A stretch of 10,257 bases of DNA from Bacteroidia bacterium. Its GTDB lineage: Bacteria; Bacteroidota; Bacteroidia; Cytophagales; Cyclobacteriaceae. The stretch is taken from the NCBI GenBank assembly GCA_016650355.1, contig JAENVX010000127.1:1-10257 (forward strand), read 5' to 3'. The notes beneath the pieces were generated by a model. The model saw nothing but the letters and a program-made list of their open reading frames with translations, ran no database searches and had not been told where the DNA came from. This document shows positions 1 through 8,102 of this stretch, piece by piece (the first letter of the stretch is position 1; the number at the start of each line of letters is the position of its first letter). The position numbers and the translations under genes are program-made.

Positions 1-7
1 AGCTTTC

Positions 8-1639
8 ATGAATAAACTCCACGCTGCCGATTATGCTGTCTTTCTACTTTATTTTATTGTTGTCTCTTCCTATGGGATATACATCTACTATAAAAAGAAA
101 TCAAAGAATATTGACTCAAAAGATTTTTTTCTTGCTGAAGGATCGTTGACCTGGTGGGCGATCGGAGCCTCTCTGATTGCTTCCAATATTTCAGCAGAAC
201 ATTTTATAGGCATGTCGGGTTCTGGCTTTGCGTTGGGCCTCGCTATTTCAACATACGAGTGGATGGCAGCAGCAACCCTGATTATTGTTGCCATATTTTT
301 CATTCCCCTCTATCTGAAAAATAAAATCTACACCATGCCACAGTTTTTGGCACAGCGATACAGCTTAACTGTAAGTACCATCATGGCTATTTTCTGGTTA
401 CTGGTCTATGTTTTCGTAAATCTTACTTCTATCATTTATTTGGGAGCCCTTGCGATTACTTCCATCTCTGGAATAAGTTTTGAAATGTGCATTGCTGGAT
501 TAGCAATATTTTCAATTGTAGTCACCCTGGGTGGAATGAAAGTGATTGGCTATACGGACGTTATACAAGTAGCTGTCCTTATTCTGGGTGGGCTGGTAAC
601 AACCTACCTCGCATTGAATCTTGTTTCTGAACATTTCGGCTACGGAAAAAATGTCTTGATGGGGCTTCAACTTATCCAGGAAAAAGCACCTACTCATTTT
701 CACATGATCTTTGACTCCTCTCATCCTTATTACAAGGATCTTCCGGGCCTTTCAGTGTTGGTAGGTGGCATGCTGATTAACAATTTAAATTATTGGGGAT
801 GCAATCAATATATTATTCAGCGTGCGCTCGGAGCGGATTTAAAAACTGCTCGAAGCGGAATATTGTTTGCAGCATTTCTAAAGTTACTCATACCGGTAAT
901 TGCTGTGTTACCTGGTATTGCTGCGTATGTGCTGTATCAAAATGGGATGTTTCAAACTGAAATGATTGATGGAGCGGGGCTGGTAAAACCTGATCACGCC
1001 TACCCTACTCTTTTAAATCTACTCCCATCGGGGCTGAAGGGGTTGGCCTTCGCTGCACTAACTGCTGCTATTGTTGCCTCCCTGGCGGGCAAAGCAAATA
1101 GCATCTCAACCATATTTTCATTGGACATTTATCACAAGTACTTTAATAAAAGCGCCACTGAAAAACAGTTAGTACGCACGGGGCGATGGGCTGTGATTAT
1201 CGCCATGTTGCTTGCGTGTATTGTGGCACCGGCATTGCGATCACTAGATCAAGCCTATCAGTTTATTCAGGAATATGTCGGGTTCATTTCTCCTGGAGTG
1301 CTGGCGATATTTTTAATGGGTTTTTTTTGGAGGCGAACAACTTCATCGGCAGCGCTGGCCGCAGCATTGCTCACCATACCACTATCCGCTATCTTGAAAT
1401 TTCTGCCTGTTTGGACAGCAGGCGCTTTTCCAGATTATCCTTTTTTGGATCGCATGTCCATTGTATTTGTCTTTCTTGTGATGCTTATGATCCTCATGAG
1501 CTTACTGGATCGAAAAAGCAAACATCAACAGCAGGTAATTGAAGTGGATACCTCTTTATTCCGTTTCTCCAACGGATTTGCTGTAGGTTCAGTAATAATT
1601 ATCGGTATTCTGATTGCCTTATACACCGTTTTTTGGTAG
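8..1639 (+). CDS. vSGLT-like sodium/solute symporter, probable inositol or sugar importer
   Basis: Inner-membrane sodium-coupled importer of the SSS family (543 residues, about 14 hydrophobic segments). It resembles the Vibrio sodium/galactose transporter vSGLT along its whole length, including the LAEGSLTWWAIGASLIASN region (42-60), ISAEHFIGMSGSG (61-73), YEW (83-85), YWGCNQYIIQR (from 262) and the final LYTVFW. By recalled alignment, the sugar-site residues N64, E88, N260, Y263 and K294 of vSGLT correspond to N60, E84, N259, Y262 and K292 here. Gln69 is replaced by His65, as at His83 of human SGLT1. In the Na2 sodium site, the first of the paired serines (Ser364) is Ala357, while the second is kept as Ser358. 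Inositol oxygenase follows 40 bases downstream, which suggests myo-inositol as substrate; galactose or glucose remains possible. The ATG at 8 fits the usual family N-terminus, but the upstream region lies outside the window. Confidence 0.93.
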   Translation: MNKLHAADYAVFLLYFIVVSSYGIYIYYKKKSKNIDSKDFFLAEGSLTWWAIGASLIASNISAEHFIGMSGSGFALGLAISTYEWMAAATLIIVAIFFIPLYLKNKIYTMPQFLAQRYSLTVSTIMAIFWLLVYVFVNLTSIIYLGALAITSISGISFEMCIAGLAIFSIVVTLGGMKVIGYTDVIQVAVLILGGLVTTYLALNLVSEHFGYGKNVLMGLQLIQEKAPTHFHMIFDSSHPYYKDLPGLSVLVGGMLINNLNYWGCNQYIIQRALGADLKTARSGILFAAFLKLLIPVIAVLPGIAAYVLYQNGMFQTEMIDGAGLVKPDHAYPTLLNLLPSGLKGLAFAALTAAIVASLAGKANSISTIFSLDIYHKYFNKSATEKQLVRTGRWAVIIAMLLACIVAPALRSLDQAYQFIQEYVGFISPGVLAIFLMGFFWRRTTSSAALAAALLTIPLSAILKFLPVWTAGAFPDYPFLDRMSIVFVFLVMLMILMSLLDRKSKHQQQVIEVDTSLFRFSNGFAVGSVIIIGILIALYTVFW

Positions 1640-1660
1640 AAACGAATTTGCGTAAATTTG
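1632..1660 (+). promoter_or_regulatory. Possible Bacteroidota-type promoter for inositol oxygenase
   Basis: TTTG at 1632-1635 and TAAATTTG at 1653-1660 match the Bacteroidota housekeeping consensus (TTTG at -33 and TAnnTTTG at -7), with 17 bases between them. The first box overlaps the last codons of the symporter gene. The predicted transcript would start near 1665 and carry a very short, A-rich leader before the ATG at 1680. Such boxes occur by chance in AT-rich DNA, so this is tentative. The gene may also be transcribed from the symporter promoter. Confidence 0.4.
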
Positions 1661-1679
1661 CAATTCAATTCAAAATATT

Positions 1680-2549
1680 ATGAAAGCATCCTTCTCCGAA
1701 AAAGAAATCAACCCTCTCCACAGTATAGAACAATGGGAGGATGATGTATTACTTCGATATCCTGAAGCAAATACGAAGGCAAAAGAAGAATTTCGGAATT
1801 ACGAAGACCCCGCACGTGATACCGTGAAAGAATTTTACCGCCTTAATCATACGCATCAGTCGTACGACTTTGTGATGGAGAAGAAAAATGAATTTTTGCA
1901 ATTCAACCGCAAGGAAATGCCTGTGTGGAATGCCATGGAATATTTAAACACATTGGTGGATGATTCTGATCCGGACATTGAACTTGACCAACTTCAACAT
2001 TTACTGCAAACAGGTGAGGCTATTAGAAGGGATGGACATCCCGATTGGTTTGTGCTTACAGGCTTCATCCACGACATGGGCAAAGTCCTTTGTCTATTTG
2101 GAGAACCCCAGTGGGCTGTAGTGGGTGATACATTTCCAGTAGGTTGTAAATTTTCTGATAAGGTTGTTTATCCGGAATATTTTGCCTTCAATTCGGATGT
2201 TAGCAATGAGCAATACAATACCAAGTACGGCATCTACTCACATGGTTGCGGCTTACGTAATGTAAACATGTCATGGGGGCATGATGAGTATCTGTATCAG
2301 ATCACAAAAGATTATTTGCCAGAGCCAGCGTTATACATGATCCGCTATCACTCCTTCTATGCTCAGCACCGCGAGAATGCCTACGATCACCTGCTGGATG
2401 ACCATGATCGCGAAATGTTTGAGTGGGTGAAAAAATTCAATCCTTACGATCTGTATTCCAAAAACCCGCTGCCACCCAACGTAAAAGAATTGAAACCTTA
2501 TTACGAGGAGTTGATTGCAAAGTATTTACCGGCAGCGGTAAAGTTGTAG
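1680..2549 (+). CDS. Inositol oxygenase (MIOX)
   Basis: Cytoplasmic di-iron enzyme that opens the ring of myo-inositol with O2 to give D-glucuronate (EC 1.13.99.1). The 289 residues match the animal MIOX family over the full length. All six iron ligands known from mouse MIOX are identifiable: His107 (QLQHLLQTGEAIRR), His131 and Asp132 (IHDMGK), His201 (SWGHDEYLY), His224 (YHSFY) and Asp257 (FNPYDLYSK). Substrate-contact positions are also kept, including Asp94 (DDSDPD), Lys135 and Ser225, and the GEPQWAVVGDTFPVGC stretch is nearly invariant in the family. No signal peptide is seen. The gene follows the symporter by 40 bases and probably acts on what it imports. It converges with the gene on the other strand, leaving only 29 bases between stop codons, where I see no clear hairpin terminator. 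Confidence 0.96.
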   Translation: MKASFSEKEINPLHSIEQWEDDVLLRYPEANTKAKEEFRNYEDPARDTVKEFYRLNHTHQSYDFVMEKKNEFLQFNRKEMPVWNAMEYLNTLVDDSDPDIELDQLQHLLQTGEAIRRDGHPDWFVLTGFIHDMGKVLCLFGEPQWAVVGDTFPVGCKFSDKVVYPEYFAFNSDVSNEQYNTKYGIYSHGCGLRNVNMSWGHDEYLYQITKDYLPEPALYMIRYHSFYAQHRENAYDHLLDDHDREMFEWVKKFNPYDLYSKNPLPPNVKELKPYYEELIAKYLPAAVKL

Positions 2550-2578
2550 CTTAATTTCAACAAAAGTTTGACCTCAAT

Positions 2579-4300
2579 CTATTGTAACAAGTCAACCGTA
2601 TACACTTCCATTTCTTTCCATTCTTCACCCAGGTCTATTCTGCCCACAGGATGAAATAAAAGATCCTGTCTCTCCATCACCAGAATGGCAGCTACCTGCT
2701 CACTACAATATATAAGACCAGTAAGCGCGTGGCTACTGATCGCATTTATCTCCACAAGTGTGGTACCCGTGATCGATGGATTGTTATTTTGTGATTCAAT
2801 ACTTATCGGCCCTGCATGCAGGCTTATTCGCATGGTTTCGGGTTTCCCGTTTTTTACAATCAGTTGAACAAAATTCATAGCTCCTCGTGCAGATGTGAAA
2901 GCAGCTACTAAACTATCCTCATCTACGACAACAACATGAGGCGCTTCAATAATAGGTGGATCTAATTTTACAATTCGCTTTATGAGATAGTCAATTTCGT
3001 CAAGCTTCATACCTTGTATAATAGCCTTTATGAGAAACCTGACTGGTTTTACTTTTGTTTTGATTTCATCTTCATTGAATGATTTTGATTCCGAAGTAGC
3101 ACCAGGCAAGGAATGGAATTCATCCGGATTAATCCTTACAATTTTACTGGGGAATGGCCATGTGTTAATCATATCCCGAGTACCACCTTCCTTTCCTTCA
3201 AGATCGCGTTGCGATTGAACTGTAATTAGTCCTGCATCGGCATGAAGTAGTTGGCTTTTTAGAAGCGAGGTACCTAATAAAACTTTTCCATGGAAAGAAA
3301 ATAATTCAGCATTACCATCAAAGTTTTCAGAGGTCATCACTTTTACCGGGTACTTTTTAATTAAGTCTTCAAACCGTTTTACCCAGTGCTCTCCTGCAAA
3401 GGCAACACTCGTTTTAAGAAAATCTGCTTTGTTGAAAGGAAGATAAATAGTTACCTGTGCATTGGTTTCTGCCATGGCTTCTGCAAAAAGAATATCACTT
3501 CCGCAGGCAAGAGAACAATATCCAATTTTGGCGTGAAGAGTTTTAATGGCATTTGATATGCTGTTCTTCACTTTTAACTCAATGACTTCTGGAAAGCGCG
3601 GCATCAGTCTATCTTGATGATCGATCATGTGACCAACGAAGGCAACAACAGTAGGTGGACTAAATGCCTTTAGAATCTCGCTAGGGACTGGGAGGTAATG
3701 GTTGAGCAGCCAAAGTTGATTAAAGACACTGTTAATCTTTCCCCAATCATCGCCTGCCATTTGTATCACCTGAAAATATAAAGACATGGCCTTGGTCTTG
3801 TCCCTTTTGATAAGGTGCGCTTCCGCTAATGTTGCTACTTCCCAAAAGTCAGAAGACGATTCTGAGAGCTTATTGATTAACTCCCCTGCTATCTCTTTTC
3901 CTTTTGCTGCTTTGCCGGCAATGATCGACATGGTGGCAGCATTTATCCCCGTATAATAATTTCCGGTGGCTGTAAAGTTTTGATGATAGGTATCACGCGA
4001 TAGGAGAGCATACTTAGTCTCTTGTGAGTTCTTAAACAGTTCTTTATAAATGCCACCTAGTATACCTGCCGTTTCAGGATCTTCCGGATGCTTTTGATAA
4101 ATGGGTTCCAGGTAATCTTTTGCCGCCTGCGCTCCTCCCGATTTCGAAATCGCGAGCGCGTGGAGCTGCTTCACCCGCAAGTCATCTGACTCACTTAATG
4201 TCGAGGTCGCCAGCGATCGTGCTTCGAAATAATGACCTTGATGAATAAGTTTTTCAATTTGTTCAACTTTTGTCACGGTAAGATAATAGGTAGGTGTCAA
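2579..4300 (-). CDS. TPR-like / SLOG-like / degenerate class III cyclase-domain protein
   Basis: A 573-residue protein, predicted cytoplasmic (no signal peptide or membrane segment), with three parts. Residues 10-200 are helical and TPR-like, as in bacterial proteins labelled TRAFs-binding or DUF4071. Residues 217-390 begin with VAFVGHMID, then contain GYCSLACGSDILFAEA (260-275) and IYLPF (285-289); this looks like a Rossmann-type nucleotide- or ligand-binding domain, perhaps SLOG-related. Residues 418-573 align with class III adenylate/guanylate cyclase domains, seen in VVVDEDSLVAAF, RISLHAGP (491-498) and LIYCSEQVAAIL (529-540). The first metal Asp region (usually FAD) reads AIIQG, and the catalytic Arg of the usual AAR motif is Ala520; only Asp462 of the metal pair remains. 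It is therefore probably a non-catalytic sensor or scaffold. The start used is TTG at 4300; GTG at 4276 is equally possible. It lies 49 bases after the CHAT gene. Confidence 0.8.
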   Translation of the reverse strand: MTPTYYLTVTKVEQIEKLIHQGHYFEARSLATSTLSESDDLRVKQLHALAISKSGGAQAAKDYLEPIYQKHPEDPETAGILGGIYKELFKNSQETKYALLSRDTYHQNFTATGNYYTGINAATMSIIAGKAAKGKEIAGELINKLSESSSDFWEVATLAEAHLIKRDKTKAMSLYFQVIQMAGDDWGKINSVFNQLWLLNHYLPVPSEILKAFSPPTVVAFVGHMIDHQDRLMPRFPEVIELKVKNSISNAIKTLHAKIGYCSLACGSDILFAEAMAETNAQVTIYLPFNKADFLKTSVAFAGEHWVKRFEDLIKKYPVKVMTSENFDGNAELFSFHGKVLLGTSLLKSQLLHADAGLITVQSQRDLEGKEGGTRDMINTWPFPSKIVRINPDEFHSLPGATSESKSFNEDEIKTKVKPVRFLIKAIIQGMKLDEIDYLIKRIVKLDPPIIEAPHVVVVDEDSLVAAFTSARGAMNFVQLIVKNGKPETMRISLHAGPISIESQNNNPSITGTTLVEINAISSHALTGLIYCSEQVAAILVMERQDLLFHPVGRIDLGEEWKEMEVYTVDLLQ

Positions 4301-4349
4301 ATATAATCAAAGCACTCAGTGAAGACCAACATATCCTATAACTGATGAC

Positions 4350-7166
4350 TTACTGCCCAATCATTACAAATGCGCCCCAATAGTATGGGTCCTTGTATTT
4401 GGTCATTAATTGCAGTTGAGCTTGCTTGAATGCTTTTGATTTGCTTCCGCCCTTGGCAAGGTTAGTATAGAAATTCGTCATCAACGCTTGTGTAGCAGCA
4501 TCATCTACTTTCCACAAACTCATTACCAATGCTTTCGCTCCCGCTACCAGAAAGGATCGCTGCAAGCCATATACACCTTCACCAGCACGCACATCACCAA
4601 GCCCGGTTTCGCAAGCGCTTAGGATAATTAAATCTGTTCCGTCCAAATTTAAATTCATAGCTTCATAAGCCGTCAGCACTCCATTGTCGTTGCTCTCAAG
4701 GTTTGGCATCACTTCGCCTTTAATAGTTGGTGAGGCGCCAGCCAATAAAATTCCAGAGCGAAGCAAAGGATTATTCTTAGCATTTTGCTCATGCACACCA
4801 ACAGAGCCACCCTCTACATCTTGTTGGAAATAGCCATGGGTGGCGATGTGTACAATGGCAGGACCTTTTATTGATTTAACAATCGCCTCAGTTGCTGTCT
4901 TTTGAGTGTAGGAAGCCACCTGATAGCCTCCGATTTTTAAAATTTTACCGATGTTATCAATTTCTATTTTTGTTCCTGGCAAAGCAGCTACAGCATCTCC
5001 ACCATAATCAGGAAAGCCCAGAAGAAAAGCACCTTTCTTTGGCACTCCTGTCTTTTTGTTCTTTAATGAAATCAAATCCTTTGAGTTTCCGATGATGGTT
5101 AAGTCATAACGATTGAGAATATAATCACCATCCGTTTTCTTCAGCGTATTCAGATTAATTTGATTGTAAACACCATCGGGTGAAATATAAATCACTTTCT
5201 TCCCTGTTAAAGTTGGTTCGATCCGGGCCCAAAATTGGTCGTAAGAATATGGATCAGCTACTTTCTGCTGTACAGCATTGCGATAGAATTTCGCATAACG
5301 TGTCTCTAATTGATTGCCATTATCCAACACGATCAGTTTAGGGTCACTTCCTTTTGTAAGTATCAGGGCAGCATATTTTGAATCCGCTGTAAAATTTTTG
5401 TCGTAAGAATGTATGCGGATGAATTCTACCAATGCTTCGTTATCTGCAAGAATAGACGACACTTGTTTGTAACTAATCTCCTCTGTTGAATACCCATGCG
5501 AGAAATCGCCTGATCGTTGTGATAGCGACCGTTCCATATCATTCGCCTCTTTCTCAAGGGTTGGTAAATCTATTTTCTGATCTTTTAAGTCTTCCTTAGA
5601 AAGAGAATAGTATCGAGCCAATGTCTCTTTTTTATCCAACCAGGCTACATAGTCTTTAATTAATTCAGCATTGCCACTTGCAAAAATTGATTGCTTTATT
5701 TTATTGGTAGAATTAAGTAACAATCCTTTTGTAGCCATCTGGTAATTGTACATCTCTTGAAGAAGTTCAGAATTGCTCGCACTTGCTTCCAGGCAAAAAT
5801 TGTAAAAGCGTTGAAACCGCGGTTGCAATACATCCCAATATTTTGTTTTCTCAGCCTCGCTCATCGGTGGAAAGTAGCGATTAATAAAATCGATCGACTT
5901 ATCCATGGCTATCTGAAAATTGACAGTTGCTTTTGTGAGGTCTCCCTTTTTCCAATACAGAATCCCAATATCTTCTTGCGATTCAACATAGTCCGGATGA
6001 TTTGTATCAAGTGCATTTCCTCTGATAGAAAGTGCCTGCGTCAATGACTGTTCGGCTTCATCATATCGGCTTTGTGTTCGGTAAAAATTTCCAAGATCAT
6101 TCAAGACCTTAGCATAGTTAGGATTTTGATCTCCGAAACGTGATTTATAAACTTCAGCCGATCGCTTTAGATAATTTTCCACTTTATCAATTTGCTCCAT
6201 CTGTATATACAGCAGGGCCAGGTTATTCAACACGCCTGCATAAAACGGATCTTTGCTCCCTAAAGCTTTCTCGAGTTTGAGATAAATAGCCTCGGCTTCT
6301 ACAAACTTGCCAGTTTGTTGATAGAGCAACGCAAGGTTTGACTGGAAACCTACTTGATTGCGAACACTTTTCTTTTTCAACTTTTCTAAGATGGTAATCG
6401 CACTATTAAGTGTTTCAACCGCGTTTTCCGTACGTCCAATGTTTGCAAACAAGATCGCTTGATTGTTTAGCACAATTGCATACTCCTGACTCTCCGCGCC
6501 TAATTGATTCTGAACAATTTGCAGTGCCTCTTCAAAGTATTTCTCGGCTTCGTTAAAACGCGCTGCTTCCTGATGCAGTACTGCCATATTATTTACAGAT
6601 GAAGCATATGCTTTGCTGTTTTTACCCAACGTCTTCTCTCGAAGTGAAAGCGCTTCTGAAGTATAGTATTCTGCAGTATTATATCGCCCCATTGTTGCAT
6701 AGAGCAAGCCGAGGTCCGCGTGAACTTTACTGTAATTAATATTCTCAGTAAGGTTTTCACTTTCATAAGATAGCTTTGCATCTAAAAAATATATTTCTGC
6801 CGGTTTGTATTGCCTTACCTGGTAAAGATTTTCAGCTGCATCTAAAATATCCCGGCATTTCTGTGCAGGAGTTTTGTCTTTCTCCTCTTTCAACAAAAAG
6901 TTTGAAGCAGCATACGCAGATTTTGTAAGGGTTTCATCAAAATCTTTGATGTTCATCATCCCCGAGTTATCGATTACAGTAATTGCGTAATTGAAATCTG
7001 TGGAGTCTAGTTTGTCTCTTTCAGCATCAACAGTTGAAGTGGATTTGTCTTTCGCCAGTTTCTTACTTTTCTCTAACACCTTATTTTTCAGGTTATCGAA
7101 TTGAGCATGCACCACCAACGGAAAAACCAAACACGAGACCACTAAAATGAAAATCTTTTTTCTCAT
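4350..7166 (-). CDS. Exported TPR-CHAT domain protein (caspase-like protease fold)
   Basis: A 938-residue protein. Residues 1-21 form a signal peptide: RKK, a hydrophobic core, and a VHA-Q cleavage site. A VVSC lipobox-like match at residues 9-12 comes too early to be convincing. Roughly residues 95-430 hold seven or eight kinesin-light-chain-like TPRs of about 42 residues (for example NYAKVLNDLGNFYRTQSRYDEAEQ in the sixth or seventh), followed by a helical linker. The CHAT domain fills about 600-938. Its catalytic pair is intact: His777 in HIATHGYF and Cys852 in LSACETGLG. CHAT proteins belong to the caspase/separase clan, and TPRs usually bind partners or substrates. Target and trigger are unknown. 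Export would place the activity in the periplasm or outside. The gene begins 21 bases after the isomerase-like gene and precedes the cyclase-like gene by 49 bases, consistent with co-transcription. Confidence 0.9.
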   Translation of the reverse strand: MRKKIFILVVSCLVFPLVVHAQFDNLKNKVLEKSKKLAKDKSTSTVDAERDKLDSTDFNYAITVIDNSGMMNIKDFDETLTKSAYAASNFLLKEEKDKTPAQKCRDILDAAENLYQVRQYKPAEIYFLDAKLSYESENLTENINYSKVHADLGLLYATMGRYNTAEYYTSEALSLREKTLGKNSKAYASSVNNMAVLHQEAARFNEAEKYFEEALQIVQNQLGAESQEYAIVLNNQAILFANIGRTENAVETLNSAITILEKLKKKSVRNQVGFQSNLALLYQQTGKFVEAEAIYLKLEKALGSKDPFYAGVLNNLALLYIQMEQIDKVENYLKRSAEVYKSRFGDQNPNYAKVLNDLGNFYRTQSRYDEAEQSLTQALSIRGNALDTNHPDYVESQEDIGILYWKKGDLTKATVNFQIAMDKSIDFINRYFPPMSEAEKTKYWDVLQPRFQRFYNFCLEASASNSELLQEMYNYQMATKGLLLNSTNKIKQSIFASGNAELIKDYVAWLDKKETLARYYSLSKEDLKDQKIDLPTLEKEANDMERSLSQRSGDFSHGYSTEEISYKQVSSILADNEALVEFIRIHSYDKNFTADSKYAALILTKGSDPKLIVLDNGNQLETRYAKFYRNAVQQKVADPYSYDQFWARIEPTLTGKKVIYISPDGVYNQINLNTLKKTDGDYILNRYDLTIIGNSKDLISLKNKKTGVPKKGAFLLGFPDYGGDAVAALPGTKIEIDNIGKILKIGGYQVASYTQKTATEAIVKSIKGPAIVHIATHGYFQQDVEGGSVGVHEQNAKNNPLLRSGILLAGASPTIKGEVMPNLESNDNGVLTAYEAMNLNLDGTDLIILSACETGLGDVRAGEGVYGLQRSFLVAGAKALVMSLWKVDDAATQALMTNFYTNLAKGGSKSKAFKQAQLQLMTKYKDPYYWGAFVMIGQ

Positions 7167-7187
7167 ACACTCACTTCATTTTCTAAG

Positions 7188-8102
7188 TTAAAAATTATCA
7201 CTCTCCCGATACGCCTTAATCAATGCCAGTTCACCCTCCTTGCCGTCTTTTGCATTGCCATGCTCCATGCCCATCACGCCTTTGTAGCCTTTATCGGAAA
7301 GCAACTTGAAAATGTTTTTGTAATTTATTTCTCCAGTGGTAGGTTCTTTGCGACCTGGGTTATCGCCAATCTGAACGTATGCAATCTCTTCCCAACAGGC
7401 ATTAATGTTAATTATGAGGTTTCCTTCGTTGCGCTGCATGTGATAAATGTCATAAAGAATTTTACAAGATGGACTTTTTACGGCTTTACAGATTTCAAAT
7501 GTTTGATCGGAGTTGCGCAGGAAAAGTTCTGGTGTATCACTCAGTGGTTCCAACACCATAACCAATCCATGAGGCTCAAATATTTCCGCACCTCTCCGCA
7601 GGGAATCCACTACATTGGCTGTTTGTATGCCTATCGGCATTTTACGTTCAAAAAATCCTGGTACAACCGTCATCCACTTTGCATTCACTCGCTTGGCCAC
7701 CTCAACAGATTCTTTACACGTTTTGATAAAGGTGTCTTTAAATTCCTGCTTACCTGTGGTCAACGAAGTCTTCCAGTTATCACCTCCCTCAATAACAAAC
7801 ACGCCCATCGTCATGCCTAAGCCAGTCAGCGTCTTGCTAATTTTTTCCTGATCGGCAACAGAACGCTTCAACATTCCATTGTCCTCAATGGCGCGAAAGC
7901 CCTGGTCAGCCATGTATTTAATCTGATCAACGAAATTGTCTCCACCATGATTTTTGAACATGCCATCGTGCGGGGCATAATTCAGTTTAAACGTTGCTCC
8001 CGGGGCAGTGGGCACATTGGCGGGTGTTGCTAAGGCATTTCCTAAAACAAGTGTAGAACCTGCTGTCGCCAGTGTACGGGTAATAAAGTCTCTTCTTTTC
8101 AT
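7188..8102 (-). CDS. Tat-exported hydroxypyruvate isomerase-like TIM-barrel protein
   Basis: A 304-residue protein of the sugar-phosphate isomerase/epimerase (AP endonuclease 2) superfamily, closest to hydroxypyruvate isomerase Hyi. The N-terminus carries a twin-arginine motif, KRRDFITRT (2-10), then a hydrophobic stretch ending near ALA (23-25), so a folded protein is probably exported. Expected active-site elements are present: Glu185 (VLEPLSD), Asp218 and His221 (LYDIYHMQ), Gln244 followed by GDNPGRKEPTTGEINY (246-261), and Glu280 (GMEHG). These keep roughly the same spacing as Glu143, Asp178, Gln204 and Glu240 of E. coli Hyi. The true substrate cannot be read from the sequence; a periplasmic keto-sugar or inosose-type compound is possible. 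It is the first gene of the minus-strand group and is divergent from the methyltransferase gene. The ATG at 8102 is fixed by the Tat motif right after it. Confidence 0.88.
   Translation of the reverse strand: MKRRDFITRTLATAGSTLVLGNALATPANVPTAPGATFKLNYAPHDGMFKNHGGDNFVDQIKYMADQGFRAIEDNGMLKRSVADQEKISKTLTGLGMTMGVFVIEGGDNWKTSLTTGKQEFKDTFIKTCKESVEVAKRVNAKWMTVVPGFFERKMPIGIQTANVVDSLRRGAEIFEPHGLVMVLEPLSDTPELFLRNSDQTFEICKAVKSPSCKILYDIYHMQRNEGNLIININACWEEIAYVQIGDNPGRKEPTTGEINYKNIFKLLSDKGYKGVMGMEHGNAKDGKEGELALIKAYRESDNF

Noticed and set aside
1321..1328. Run of eight T in the symporter as a possible phase-variation tract
   Set aside because: The run is short, encodes a normal Phe-Phe in a family-conserved FFW context, and the frame is intact. 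Nothing else suggests slippage.
1186..1542. Open frame of 118 codons on the + strand inside the symporter
   Set aside because: It is a frame shadow of the symporter C-terminal half, which continues unbroken in its own frame to a family-typical end.
2537..2570. Possible terminator between the convergent genes (GTTG ... CAAC around 2543-2565)
   Set aside because: The stem is only about four to six pairs with a long AT-rich loop and no following T-run in a suitable place.
7260..7820. Open frame of 186 codons on the + strand
   Set aside because: It lies entirely antisense to the isomerase-like gene, whose protein matches a known family with active-site residues in place. The antisense product shows no recognisable motif.
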